Shown: piece after piece, positions 11,705 through 26,120 of the stretch
Position numbering within the stretch: the first letter of the stretch is position 1
How the letters are laid out: every line of letters starts with the position of its first letter
Program-made: the position numbers and the translations under genes
Notes under the pieces: model-generated
What the model saw: the letters and a program-made list of their open reading frames with translations, nothing else
Database searches by the model: none
What the model was told of the DNA's origin: nothing
Origin: Pseudisothecium myosuroides
Lineage: Eukaryota > Streptophyta > Bryopsida > Hypnales > Lembophyllaceae
Length of the DNA: 64,000 bases
Direction: 5' to 3'
NCBI GenBank assembly: GCA_951799445.1
Contig: OX637296.1
Location: 124,001-188,000, forward strand

Positions 11705-12099
11705 GACTTTTAAATGTGAAAGTACTCTATTATTTTTGTTTTATCATTGTTTTTCCTTTTACAATGCACCGGCTTCGTTTTAGGGTTTGAGATTGAGGTC
11801 CCACTTGCGGGCAGAACTTCCTGCCGAGCAATTAGCCCGGCGACTGTTCTGCCCAAAAGTTGGAAATCTCTCGCCCTAAATGACGCGAGATTGTTGCAAA
11901 AGGAAAAACAAAATGAAACAATTTTTTGTATGTGTTGATTAAAAACCTTTAAACATGATGTGCTTTTATTTGTCATGACTTTTGAATGTGAACGTACTCT
12001 ATTATTTTTGTTTTATCATTGTTTTTCCTTTTACAATGCACCGGCTTCGTTTTAGGGTTTGAGATTGAGGTCCCACTTGCGGGCCGAATTTCCTGCCAG

Positions 12100-15000
12100 G
12101 CAATTAGCTCGGCGGCTGTTCTGCCCAAAAGTTGGAAATGATTCGCTCTAAACGACGCGAGGTTGTTGCAAAAGGAAAAACAAAATGAAACAATTTTTTG
12201 TATGTGTAGATTAAAAACCTTTAAACATGGTGTGCTTTTATTTGTCATGACTTTTAAATGTGAAAGTACTCTATTATTTTTGTTTTATCATTGTTTTTCC
12301 TTTTACAATGCCCTGGCTTCGTTTTAGGGTTTGAGATTGAGGTCCCACTTGCGGGCAGAATTTCCTGCCCGGCAATTAGCCCGGCGGCTGTTCTGCCCAA
12401 AAGTTGGAAATCTCTCGCTCTAAACGACGCGAGGTTGTTGCAAAAGGAAAAACAAAATGAAACAATTTTTTATATGTGTTGATTAAAAACCTTTAAACAT
12501 GGTGTGCTTTTATTTGTCATGACTTTTAAATGTGAAAGTACTCTATTATTTTTGTTTTATCACTGTTTTTCCTTTTACAATGCCCTGGCTTCGTTTTAGG
12601 GTTTGAGATTGAGATCCCACTTGCGGGCAAAATTTCCTGCCGGGCAATTAGCCCGGCGGCTGTTCTGCCCAAAAGTTGGAAATCTCTCGCTCTAAACGAC
12701 GCGAGGTTGTTGCAAAAGGAAAAACAAAATGAAACAATTTTTTGTATGTGTTGATTAAAAACCTTTAAACATGGTTTGCTTTTATTTGTCATGACTTTTA
12801 AATGTGAAAGTACTCTATTATTTTTGTTTTATCCTTGTTTTTCCTTTTACAATGCACCGGCTTCGTTTTAGGGTTTGAGATTGAGGTCCCACTTGCGAGC
12901 AGAACTTCCTGCCGGGCAATTAGCTCAGCGGCTGTTCTGCCCAAAAGTTGGAAATCTCTCGCTCTAAACGACGCGAGGTTGTTGCAAAAGGAAAAACAAA
13001 ATGAAACAATTTTTTGTATGTGTTGATTAAAAACCTTTAAACATGGTGTGCTTTTATTTGTCATGACTTTTAAATGTGATAGTACTCTATTATTTTTGTT
13101 TTATCACTTTTTTTCCTTTTACAATGCCCTGGCTTCGTTTTAGGGTTTGAGATTGAGGTCCCACTTGCGGGCAGAATTTCCTGCCGGGCAATTAGCCCGG
13201 CGGCTGTTCTGCCCAAAAGTTGGAAATCTCTCGCTCTAAACGACGCGAGGTCGTTGCAAAAGGAAAAACAAAATGAAACAATTTTTTGTATGTGTTGATT
13301 AAAAACCTTTAAACATGGTGTGCTTTTATTTGTCATGACTTTTAAATGTGAAAGTACTCTATTATTTTTGTTTTATCATTGTTTTTCCTTTTACAATGCA
13401 CCGGCTTCGTTTTAGGGTTTGAGATTGAGGTCCCACTTGCGGGCCGAACTTCCTGCCGGGCAATTAGCTCAGCGGCTGTTCTGCCCAAAAGTTGGAAATC
13501 TCTCGCTCTAAACGACGCGAGGTTGTTGCAAAAGGAAAAACAAAATGAAACAATTTTTTGTATGTGTTGATTAAAAACCTTTAAACATGGTGTGCTTTTA
13601 TTTGTCATGACTTTTAAATGTGAAAGTACTCTATTATTTTTGTTTTATCATTGTTTTTCCTTTTACAATGCCCTGGCTTCGTTTTAGGGTTTGAGATTGA
13701 GGTCCCACTTGCGGGCAGAATTTCCTGCCCGGCAATTAGCCCGGCGGCTGTTCTGCCCAAAAGTTGGAAATCTCTCGCTCTAAACGACGCGAGGTTGTTG
13801 CAAAAGGAAAAACAAAATGAAACAATTTTTTGTATGTGTTGATTAAAAACCTTTAAACATGGTGTGCTTTTATTTGTCATGACTTTTAAATGTGATAGTA
13901 CTCTATTATTTTTGTTTTATCCTTGTTTTTCCTTTTACAATGCACCGGCTTCGTTTTAGGGTTTGAGATTGAGGTCCCACTTGCGGGCAGAATTTCCTGC
14001 CCGGCAATTAGCCCGGCGGCTGTTCTGCCCAAAAGTTGGAAATCTCTCGCTCTAAACGACGCGAGGTTGTTGCAAAAGGAAAAACAAAATGAAACAATTT
14101 TTTGTATGTGTTGATTAAAAACCTTTAAACATGGTGTGCTTTTATTTGTCATGACTTTTAAATGTGAACGTACTCTATTATTTTTGTTTTATCACTTTTT
14201 TTCCTTTTACAATGCCCTGGCTTCGTTTTAGGGTTTGAGATTGAGGTCCCACTTGCGGGCAAAATTTCCTGCCGGGCAATTAGCCCGGCGGCTGTTCTGC
14301 CCAAAAGTTGGAAATCTCTCGCTCTAAACGACGCGAGGTTGTTGCAAAAGGAAAAACAAAATGAAACAATTTTTTGTATGTGTTGATTAAAAACCTTTAA
14401 ACATGGTTTGCTTTTATTTGTCATGACTTTTAAATGTGAAAGTACTCTATTATTTTTGTTTTATCATTGTTTTTCCTTTTACAATGCACCGGCTTCGTTT
14501 TAGGGTTTGAGATTGAGGTCCCACTTGCGGGCCGAACTTCCTGCCGGGCAATTAGCTCAGCGGCTGTTCTGCCCAAAAGTTGGAAATCTCTCGCTCTAAA
14601 CGACGCGAGGTTGTTGCAAAAGGAAAAACAAAATGAAACAATTTTTTGTATGTGTTGATTAAAAACCTTTAAACATGATGTGCTTTTATTTGTCATGACT
14701 TTTGAATGTGAACGTACTCTATTATTTTTGTTTTATCATTGTTTTTCCTTTTACAATGCACCGGCTTCGTTTTAGGGTTTGAGATTGAGGTCCCACTTGC
14801 GGGCAGAACTTCCGGCCAGGCAATTAGCTCGGCGGCTGTTCTGCCCAAAAGTTGGAAATCTCTCGCTCTAAACGACGCGAGGTTGTTGCAAAAGGAAAAA
14901 CAAAATGAAACAATTTTTTGTATGTGTTGATTAAAAACCTTTAAACATGGTGTGCTTTTATTTGTCATGACTTTTAAATGTGAAAGTACTCTATTATTTT

Positions 15001-17144
15001 TGTTTTATCATTGTTTTTCCTTTTACAATGCCCTGGCTTCGTTTTAGGGTTTGAGATTGAGGTCCCACTTGCGGGCAGAATTTCCTGCCCGGCAATTAGC
15101 CCGGCGGCTGTTCTGCCCAAAAGTTGGAAATCTCTCGCTCTAAACGACGCGAGGTTGTTGCAAAAGGAAAAACAAAATGAAACAATTTTTTGTATGTGTT
15201 GATTAAAAACCTTTAAACATGGTGTGCTTTTATTTGTCATGACTTTTAAATGTGAACGTACTCTATTATTTTTGTTTTATCACTGTTTTTCCTTTTACAA
15301 TGCCCTGGCTTCGTTTTAGGGTTTGAGATTGAGGTCCCACTTGCGGGCAAAATTTCCTGCCGGGCAATTAGTTCGGCGGCTGTTCTGCCCAAAAGTTGGA
15401 AATCTCTCGCTCTAAACGACGCGAGGTTGTTGCAAAAGGAAAAACAAAATGAAACAATTTTTTGTATGTGTTGATTAAAAACCTTTAAACATGGTTTGCT
15501 TTTATTTGTCATGACTTTTAAATGTGAAAGTACTCTATTATTTTTGTTTTATCATTGTTTTTCCTTTTACAATGCACCGGCTTCGTTTTAGGGTTTGAGA
15601 TTGAGGTCCCACTTGCGGGCCGAACTTCCTGCCGGGCAATTAGCTCAGCGGCTGTTCTGCCCAAAAGTTGGAAATCTCTCGCTCTAAACGACGCGAGGTT
15701 GTTGCAAAAGGAAAAACAAAATGAAACAATTTTTTGTATGTGTTGATTAAAAACCTTTAAACATGGTGTGCTTTTATTTGTCATGACTTTTAAATGTGAA
15801 AGTACTCTATTATTTTTGTTTTATCATTGTTTTTCCTTTTACAATGCACCGGCTTCGTTTTAGGGTTTGAGATTGAGGTCCCACTTGCGGGCCGAACTTC
15901 CTGCCGGGCAATTAGCTCAGCGGCTGTTCTGCCCAAAAGTTGGAAATCTCTCGCTCTAAACGACGCGAGGTTGTTGCAAAAGGAAAAACAAAATGAAACA
16001 ATTTTTTGTATGTGTTGATTAAAAACCTTTAAACATGGTGTGCTTTTATTTGTCATGACTTTTAAATGTGAAAGTACTCTATTATTTTTGTTTTATCATT
16101 GTTTTTCCTTTTACAATGCACCGGCTTCGTTTTAGGGTTTGAGATTGAGGTCCCACTTGCGGGCCGAACTTCCTGCCGGGCAATTAGCTCAGCGGCTGTT
16201 CTGCCCAAAAGTTGGAAATCTCTCGCTCTAAACGACGCGAGGTTGTTGCAAAAGGAAAAACAAAATGAAACAATTTTTTGTATGTGTTGATTAAAAACCT
16301 TTAAACATGGTGTGCTTTTATTTGTCATGACTTTTAAATGTGATAGTACTCTATTATTTTTGTTTTATCACTTTTTTTCCTTTTACAATGCCCTGGCTTC
16401 GTTTTAGGGTTTGAGATTGAGGTCCCACTTGCGGGCAGAATTTCCTGCCGGGCAATTAGCCCGGCGGCTGTTCTGCCCAAAAGTTGGAAATCTCTCGCTC
16501 TAAACGACGCGAGGTCGTTGCAAAAGGAAAAACAAAATGAAACAATTTTTTGTATGTGTTGATTAAAAACCTTTAAACATGGTGTGCTTTTATTTGTCAT
16601 GACTTTTAAATGTGAAAGTACTCTATTATTTTTGTTTTATCGTTGTTTTTCCTTTTACAATGCACCGGCTTCGTTTTAGGGTTTGAGATTGAGGTCCCAC
16701 TTGCGGGCCGAACTTCCTGCCGGGCAATTAGCTCAGCGGCTGTTCTGCCCAAAAGTTGGAAATCTCTCGCTCTAAACGACGCGAGGTTGTTGCAAAAGGA
16801 AAAACAAAATGAAACAATTTTTTGTATGTGTTGATTAAAAACCTTTAAACATGGTGTGCTTTTATTTGTCATGACTTTTAAATGTGAAAGTACTCTATTA
16901 TTTTTGTTTTATCATTGTTTTTCCTTTTACAATGCCCTGGCTTCGTTTTAGGGTTTGAGATTGAGGTCCCACTTGCGGGCAGAATTTCCTGCCCGGCAAT
17001 TAGCCCGGCGGCTGTTCTGCCCAAAAGTTGGAAATCTCTCGCTCTAAACGACGCGAGGTTGTTGCAAAAGGAAAAACAAAATGAAACAATTTTTTGTATG
17101 TGTTGATTAAAAACCTTTAAACATGGTGTGCTTTTATTTGTCAT
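12100..17144 (+). repeat. Higher-order block 2, first copy
   Basis: Rare markers recur 5713 bp downstream (21 monomers plus 1 bp). They include TTTTTATATGTG near 12468, the GCGAGCAGAAC unit near 12896 and GAGGTCGTTGC at 13248. From about 15.3 kb the offset drops to 4897 bp, shown by TATCGTTGTTTTT at 16638 versus 21535. Monomers 14425-15240 therefore have no partner in the second copy. Part of the block is also internally repeated: 13065-13880 resembles 16329-17144, 12 monomers apart. Confidence 0.85.
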
Positions 17145-17811
17145 GACTTTTAAATGTGAAAGTACTCTATTATTTTTGTTTTATCATTGTTTTTCCTTTT
17201 ACAATGCACCGGCTTCGTTTTAGGGTTTGAGATTGAGGTCCCACTTGCGGGCCGAACTTCCTGCCGGGCAATTAGCTCAGCGGCTGTTCTGCCCAAAAGT
17301 TGGAAATCTCTCGCTCTAAACGACGCGAGGTTGTTGCAAAAGGAAAAACAAAATGAAACAATTTTTTGTATGTGTTGATTAAAAACCTTTAAACATGGTG
17401 TGCTTTTATTTGTCATGACTTTTAAATGTGAAAGTACTCTATTATTTTTGTTTTATCATTGTTTTTCCTTTTACAATGCACCGGCTTCGTTTTAGGGTTT
17501 GAGATTGAGGTCCCACTTGCGGGCCGAACTTCCTGCCGGGCAATTAGCTCAGCGGCTGTTCTGCCCAAAAGTTGGAAATCTCTCGCTCTAAACGACGCGA
17601 GGTTGTTGCAAAAGGAAAAACAAAATGAAACAATTTTTTGTATGTGTTGATTAAAAACCTTTAAACATGGTGTGCTTTTATTTGTCATGACTTTTAAATG
17701 TGAACGTACTCTATTATTTTTGTTTTATCACTGTTTTTCCTTTTACAATGCCCTGGCTTCGTTTTAGGGTTTGAGATTGAGGTCCCACTTGCGGGCAAAA
17801 TTTCCTGCCAG

Positions 17812-20800
17812 GCAATTAGCTCGGCGGCTGTTCTGCCCAAAAGTTGGAAATGATTCGCTCTAAACGACGCGAGGTTGTTGCAAAAGGAAAAACAAAATGA
17901 AACAAAATTTTTGTATGTGTAGATTAAAAACCTTTAAACATGGTGTGCTTTTATTTGTCATGACTTTTAAATGTGAAAGTACTCTATTATTTTTGTTTTA
18001 TCATTGTTTTTCCTTTTACAATGCCCTGGCTTCGTTTTAGGGTTTGAGATTGAGGTCCCACTTGCGGGCAGAATTTCCTGCCCGGCAATTAGCCCGGCGG
18101 CTGTTCTGCCCAAAAGTTGGAAATCTCTCGCTCTAAACGACGCGAGGTTGTTGCAAAAGGAAAAACAAAATGAAACAATTTTTTATATGTGTTGATTAAA
18201 AACCTTTAAACATGGTGTGCTTTTATTTGTCATGACTTTTAAATGTGAAAGTACTCTATTATTTTTGTTTTATCACTGTTTTTCCTTTTACAATGCCCTG
18301 GCTTCGTTTTAGGGTTTGAGATTGAGATCCCACTTGCGGGCAAAATTTCCTGCCGGGCAATTAGCCCGGCGGCTGTTCTGCCCAAAAGTTGGAAATCTCT
18401 CGCTCTAAACGACGCGAGGTTGTTGCAAAAGGAAAAACAAAATGAAACAATTTTTTGTATGTGTTGATTAAAAACCTTTAAACATGGTTTGCTTTTATTT
18501 GTCATGACTTTTAAATGTGAAAGTACTCTATTATTTTTGTTTTATCCTTGTTTTTCCTTTTACAATGCACCGGCTTCGTTTTAGGGTTTGAGATTGAGGT
18601 CCCACTTGCGAGCAGAACTTCCTGCCGGGCAATTAGCTCAGCGGCTGTTCTGCCCAAAAGTTGGAAATCTCTCGCTCTAAACGACGCGAGGTTGTTGCAA
18701 AAGGAAAAACAAAATGAAACAATTTTTTGTATGTGTTGATTAAAAACCTTTAAACATGGTGTGCTTTTATTTGTCATGACTTTTAAATGTGATAGTACTC
18801 TATTATTTTTGTTTTATCACTTTTTTTCCTTTTACAATGCCCTGGCTTCGTTTTAGGGTTTGAGATTGAGGTCCCACTTGCGGGCAGAATTTCCTGCCGG
18901 GCAATTAGCCCGGCGGCTGTTCTGCCCAAAAGTTGGAAATCTCTCGCTCTAAACGACGCGAGGTCGTTGCAAAAGGAAAAACAAAATGAAACAATTTTTT
19001 GTATGTGTTGATTAAAAACCTTTAAACATGGTGTGCTTTTATTTGTCATGACTTTTAAATGTGAAAGTACTCTATTATTTTTGTTTTATCATTGTTTTTC
19101 CTTTTACAATGCCCTGGCTTCGTTTTAGGGTTTGAGATTGAGGTCCCACTTGCGGGCCGAACTTCCTGCCGGGCAATTAGCTCAGCGGCTGTTCTGCCCA
19201 AAAGTTGGAAATCTCTCGCTCTAAACGACGCGAGGTTGTTGCAAAAGGAAAAACAAAATGAAACAATTTTTTGTATGTGTTGATTAAAAACCTTTAAACA
19301 TGGTGTGCTTTTATTTGTCATGACTTTTAAATGTGAAAGTACTCTATTATTTTTGTTTTATCATTGTTTTTCCTTTTACAATGCCCTGGCTTCGTTTTAG
19401 GGTTTGAGATTGAGGTCCCACTTGCGGGCAGAATTTCCTGCCCGGCAATTAGCCCGGCGGCTGTTCTGCCCAAAAGTTGGAAATCTCTCGCTCTAAACGA
19501 CGCGAGGTTGTTGCAAAAGGAAAAACAAAATGAAACAATTTTTTGTATGTGTTGATTAAAAACCTTTAAACATGGTGTGCTTTTATTTGTCATGACTTTT
19601 AAATGTGATAGTACTCTATTATTTTTGTTTTATCCTTGTTTTTCCTTTTACAATGCACCGGCTTCGTTTTAGGGTTTGAGATTGAGGTCCCACTTGCGGG
19701 CAGAATTTCCTGCCCGGCAATTAGCCCGGCGGCTGTTCTGCCCAAAAGTTGGAAATCTCTCGCTCTAAACGACGCGAGGTTGTTGCAAAAGGAAAAACAA
19801 AATGAAACAATTTTTTGTATGTGTTGATTAAAAACCTTTAAACATGGTGTGCTTTTATTTGTCATGACTTTTAAATGTGAACGTACTCTATTATTTTTGT
19901 TTTATCACTTTTTTTCCTTTTACAATGCCCTGGCTTCGTTTTAGGGTTTGAGATTGAGGTCCCACTTGCGGGCAAAATTTCCTGCCGGGCAATTAGCCCG
20001 GCGGCTGTTCTGCCCAAAAGTTGGAAATCTCTCGCTCTAAACGACGCGAGGTTGTTGCAAAAGGAAAAACAAAATGAAACAATTTTTTGTATGTGTTGAT
20101 TAAAAACCTTTAAACATGGTGTGCTTTTATTTGTCATGACTTTTAAATGTGAACGTACTCTATTATTTTTGTTTTATCACTGTTTTTCCTTTTACAATGC
20201 CCTGGCTTCGTTTTAGGGTTTGAGATTGAGGTCCCACTTGCGGGCAAAATTTCCTGCCGGGCAATTAGTTCGGCGGCTGTTCTGCCCAAAAGTTGGAAAT
20301 CTCTCGCTCTAAACGACGCGAGGTTGTTGCAAAAGGAAAAACAAAATGAAACAATTTTTTGTATGTGTTGATTAAAAACCTTTAAACATGGTTTGCTTTT
20401 ATTTGTCATGACTTTTAAATGTGAAAGTACTCTATTATTTTTGTTTTATCATTGTTTTTCCTTTTACAATGCACCGGCTTCGTTTTAGGGTTTGAGATTG
20501 AGGTCCCACTTGCGGGCCGAACTTCCTGCCGGGCAATTAGCTCAGCGGCTGTTCTGCCCAAAAGTTGGAAATCTCTCGCTCTAAACGACGCGAGGTTGTT
20601 GCAAAAGGAAAAACAAAATGAAACAATTTTTTGTATGTGTTGATTAAAAACCTTTAAACATGGTGTGCTTTTATTTGTCATGACTTTTAAATGTGAAAGT
20701 ACTCTATTATTTTTGTTTTATCATTGTTTTTCCTTTTACAATGCACCGGCTTCGTTTTAGGGTTTGAGATTGAGGTCCCACTTGCGGGCCGAACTTCCTG

Positions 20801-22041
20801 CCGGGCAATTAGCTCAGCGGCTGTTCTGCCCAAAAGTTGGAAATCTCTCGCTCTAAACGACGCGAGGTTGTTGCAAAAGGAAAAACAAAATGAAACAATT
20901 TTTTGTATGTGTTGATTAAAAACCTTTAAACATGGTGTGCTTTTATTTGTCATGACTTTTAAATGTGAAAGTACTCTATTATTTTTGTTTTATCATTGTT
21001 TTTCCTTTTACAATGCACCGGCTTCGTTTTAGGGTTTGAGATTGAGGTCCCACTTGCGGGCCGAACTTCCTGCCGGGCAATTAGCTCAGCGGCTGTTCTG
21101 CCCAAAAGTTGGAAATCTCTCGCTCTAAACGACGCGAGGTTGTTGCAAAAGGAAAAACAAAATGAAACAATTTTTTGTATGTGTTGATTAAAAACCTTTA
21201 AACATGGTGTGCTTTTATTTGTCATGACTTTTAAATGTGATAGTACTCTATTATTTTTGTTTTATCACTTTTTTTCCTTTTACAATGCCCTGGCTTCGTT
21301 TTAGGGTTTGAGATTGAGGTCCCACTTGCGGGCAGAATTTCCTGCCGGGCAATTAGCCCGGCGGCTGTTCTGCCCAAAAGTTGGAAATCTCTCGCTCTAA
21401 ACGACGCGAGGTCGTTGCAAAAGGAAAAACAAAATGAAACAATTTTTTGTATGTGTTGATTAAAAACCTTTAAACATGGTGTGCTTTTATTTGTCATGAC
21501 TTTTAAATGTGAAAGTACTCTATTATTTTTGTTTTATCGTTGTTTTTCCTTTTACAATGCACCGGCTTCGTTTTAGGGTTTGAGATTGAGGTCCCACTTG
21601 CGGGCCGAACTTCCTGCCGGGCAATTAGCTCAGCGGCTGTTCTGCCCAAAAGTTGGAAATCTCTCGCTCTAAACGACGCGAGGTTGTTGCAAAAGGAAAA
21701 ACAAAATGAAACAATTTTTTGTATGTGTTGATTAAAAACCTTTAAACATGGTGTGCTTTTATTTGTCATGACTTTTAAATGTGAAAGTACTCTATTATTT
21801 TTGTTTTATCATTGTTTTTCCTTTTACAATGCCCTGGCTTCGTTTTAGGGTTTGAGATTGAGGTCCCACTTGCGGGCAGAATTTCCTGCCCGGCAATTAG
21901 CCCGGCGGCTGTTCTGCCCAAAAGTTGGAAATCTCTCGCTCTAAACGACGCGAGGTTGTTGCAAAAGGAAAAACAAAATGAAACAATTTTTTGTATGTGT
22001 TGATTAAAAACCTTTAAACATGGTGTGCTTTTATTTGTCAT
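17812..22041 (+). repeat. Higher-order block 2, second copy (three monomers fewer)
   Basis: This copy is collinear with the first apart from loss of three monomers (816 bp). The monomer at its left border, ending at 17961, is 273 bp because of an extra A/T base in the AAACAAAATTTTTG stretch, which accounts for the odd 1 bp in the 5713-bp period. One unit (19050-19321) differs from its partner by the paired change GCACCGGC to GCCCTGGC, which is the state of the other main subfamily. This suggests a very short conversion tract. Confidence 0.83.
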
Positions 22042-25000
22042 GACTTTTAAATGTGAAAGTACTCTATTATTTTTGTTTTATCCTTGTTTTTCCTTTTACA
22101 ATGCCCTGGCTTCGTTTTAGGGTTTGAGATTGAGGTCCCACTTGCGGGCAGAATTTCCTGCCCGGCAATTAGCCCGGCGGCTGTTCTGCCCAAAAGTTGG
22201 AAATCTCTCGCTCTAAACGACGCGAGGTTGTTGCAAAAGGAAAAACAAAATGAAACAATTTTTTGTATGTGTTGATTAAAAACCTTTAAACATGGTGTGC
22301 TTTTATTTGTCATGACTTTTAAATGTGAAAGTACTCTATTATTTTTGTTTTATCATTGTTTTTCCTTTTACAATGCACCGGCTTCGTTTTAGGGTGGAGA
22401 TTGAGGTCCCACTTGCGGGCAGAACTTCCTGCCGGGCAATTAGCGCGGCGGCTGTTCTGCCCAAAAGTTGGAAATCTCTCGCCCTAAACGACGCGAGGTT
22501 GTTGCAAAAGGAAAAACAAAATGAAACAATTTTTTGTATGTGTTGATTAAAAACCTTTAAACATGGTTTGCTTTTATTTGTCATGACTTTTAAATGTGAA
22601 AGTACTCTATTATTTTTGTTTTATCATTGTTTTTCCTTTTACAATGCACCGGCTTCGTTTTAGGGTTTGAGATTGAGGTCCCACTTGCGGGCCGAACTTC
22701 CTGCCGGGCAATTAGCTCAGCGGCTGTTCTGCCCAAAAGTTGGAAATCTCTCGCTCTAAACGACGCGAGGTTGTTGCAAAAGGAAAAACAAAATGAAACA
22801 ATTTTTTGTATGTGTTGATTAAAAACCTTTAAACATGATGTGCTTTTATTTCTCATGACTTTTGAATGTGAAAGTACTCTATTATTTTTGTTTTATCATT
22901 GTTTTTCCTTTTACAATGCACCGGCTTCGTTTTAGGGTTTGAGATTGAGGTCCCACTTGCGGGCCGAACTTCCTGCCGGGCAATTAGCTCGGCGGCTGTT
23001 CTGCCCAAAAGTTGGAAATCTCTCGCTCTAAACGACGTGAGGTTGTTGCAAAAGGAAAAACAAAATGAAACAATTTTTTGTATGTATTGATTAAAAACCT
23101 TTAAACATGGTGTGCTTTTATTTGTCATGACTTTTAAATGTGAAAGTACTCTATTATTTTTGTTTTATCATTGTTTTTCCTTTTACAATGCACCGGCTTC
23201 GTTTTAGGGTTTGAGATTGAGGTCCCACTTGCGGGCAGAACTTCCTGCCGGGCAATTAGCTCGGCGGCTGTTCTGCCCAAAAGTTGGAAATGATTCGCTC
23301 TAAACGACGCGAGGTTGTTGCAAAAGGAAAAACAAAATGAAACAATTTTTTGTATGTGTTGATTAAAAACCTTTAAACATGGTGTGCTTTTATTTGTCAT
23401 GACTTTTAAATGTGAAAGTACTCTATTATTTTTGTTTTATCCTTGTTTTTCCTTTTACAATGCACCGGCTTCGTTTTAGGGTTTGAGATTGAGGTCCCAC
23501 TTGCGGGCAGAATTTCCTGCCCGGCAATTAGCCCGGCGGCTGTTCTGCCCAAAAGTTGGAAATCTCTCGCTCTAAACGACGCGAGGTTGTTGCAAAAGGA
23601 AAAACAAAATGAAACAATTTTTTGTATGTGTTGATTAAAAACCTTTAAACATGGTGTGCTTTTATTTGTCATGACTTTTAAATGTGAAAGTACTCTATTA
23701 TTTTTGTTTTATCCTTGTTTTTCCTTTTACAATGCCCTGGCTTCGTTTTAGGGTTTGAGATTGAGGTCCCACTTGCGGGCAGAATTTCCTGCCAGGCAAT
23801 TAGCCCGGCGGCTGTTCTGCCCAAAAGTTGGAAATCTCTCGCTCTAAACGACGCGAGGTTGTTGCAAAAGGAAAAACAAAATGAAACAATTTTTTGTATG
23901 TGTTGATTAAAAACCTTTAAACATGGTGTGCTTTTATTTGTCATGACTTTTAAATGTGAAAGTACTCTATTATTTTTGTTTTATCATTGTTTTTCCTTTT
24001 ACAATGCACCGGCTTCGTTTTAGGGTTTGAGATTGAGGTCCCACTTGCGGGCCGAACTTCCTGCCGGGCAATTAGCTCAGCGGCTGTTCTGCCCAAAAGT
24101 TGGAAATCTCTCGCTCTAAACGACGCGAGGTTGTTGCAAAAGGAAAAACAAAATGAATCAATTTTTTGTATGTGTTGATTAAAAACCTTTAAACATGGTG
24201 TGCTTTTATTTGTCATGACTTTTAAATGTGAAAGTACTCTATTATTTTTGTTTTATCATTGTTTTTCCTTTTACAATGCACCGGCATCGTTTTAGGGTTT
24301 GAGATTGAGGTCCCACTTGCGGGCAGAACTTCCTGCCGGGCAATCAGCCCGGCCGCTGTTCTGCCCAAAAGTTGAAAATCTCTTGCTCTAAACGACGCGA
24401 GGTTGTTGCAAAAGGAAAAACAAAATGAAACAATTTTTTGTCTGTGTTGATTAAAAACCTTTAAACATGGTGTGCTTTTATTTGTCATGACTTTTAAATG
24501 TGAAAGTACTCTATTATTTTTGTTTTATCATTGTTTTTCCTTTTACAATGCACCGGCTTCGTTTTAGGGTTTGAGATTGAGGTCCCACTTGCGGGCCGAA
24601 CTTCCTGCCGGGCAATTAGCTCAGCGGCTGTTCTGCCCAAAAGTTGGAAATCTCTCGCTCTAAATGACGCGAGGTTGTTGCAAAAGGAAAAACAAAATGA
24701 AACAATTTTTTGTATGTGTTGATTAAAAACCTTTAAACATGGTGTGCTTTTATTTGTCATGACTTTTAAATGTGAACGTACTCTATTATTTTTGTTTTAT
24801 CACTGTTTTTCCTTTTACAATGCCCTGGCTTCGTTTTAGGGTTTGAGATTGAGGTCCCACTTGCGGGCAGAATTTCCTGCCGGGCAATGAGCCCGGCGGC
24901 TGTTCTGCCCAAAAGTTGGAAATCTCTCGCTCTAAACGACGCGAGGTCGTTGCAAAAGGAAAAACAAAATGAAACAATTTTTTGTATGTGTTGATTAAAA

Positions 25001-26120
25001 ACCTTTAAACATGGTGTGCTTTTATTTGTCATGACTTTTAAATGTGAACGTACTCTATTATTTTTGTTTTATCACTGTTTTTCCTTTTACAATGCACATG
25101 CTTCGTTTTAGGGTTTGAGATTGAGGTCCCACTTGCGGGCAGAATTTCCTGCCGGACAATTAGCCCGGCGGCTGTTCTGCCCAAAAGTTGGAAATCTCTC
25201 GCTCTAAACGACGCGAGGTTGTTGCAAAAGGAAAAACAAAATGAAACAATTTTTTGTATGTGTTGATTAAAAACCTTTAAACATGGTGTGCTTTTATTTG
25301 TCATGACTTTTAAATGTGAACGTACTCTATTATTTTTGTTTTATCACTGTTTTTCCTTTTACAATGCACATGCTTCGTTTTAGGGTTTGAGATTGAGGTC
25401 CCACTTGCGGGCAGAATTTCCTGCCGGACAATTAGCCCGGCGGCTGTTCTGCCCAAAAGTTGGAAATCTCTCGCTCTAAATGACGCGAGGTTGTTGCAAA
25501 AGGAAAAACAAAATGAAACAATTTTTTGTATGTGTTGATTAAAAACCTTTAAACATGGTGTGCTTTTATTTGTCATGACTTTTAAATGTGAAAGTACTCT
25601 ATTATTATTGTTTTATCCTTGTTTTTCCTTTTACAATGCACCGGCTTCGTTTTAGGGTTTGAGATTGAGGTCCCACTTGCGGGCAGAATTTCCTGCCGGG
25701 CAATTAGCCCGGCGGCTGTTCTGCCCAAAAGTTGGAAATCTCTCGCTCTAAACGACGCGAGGTTGTTGCAAAAGGAAAAACAAAATGAAACAATTTTTTA
25801 TATGTATTGATTAAAAACCTTTAAACATGGTGTGCTTTTATTTGTCATGACTTTTAAATGTGAAAGTACTCTATTATTTTTGTTTTATCATTGTTTTTCC
25901 TTTTACAATGCACCGGCTTCGTTTTAGGGTTTGAGATTGAGGTCCCACTTGCGGGCAGAACTTCCTGCCGGGCAATTTGCTCAGCGGCTGTTCTGCCCAA
26001 AAGTTGGAAATCTCTCGCTCTAAACGACGCGAGGTTGTTGCAAAAGGAAAAACAAAATGAAACAATTTTTTGTATGTGTTGATTAAAAACCTATAAACAT
26101 GGTGTGCTTTTATTTGTCAT

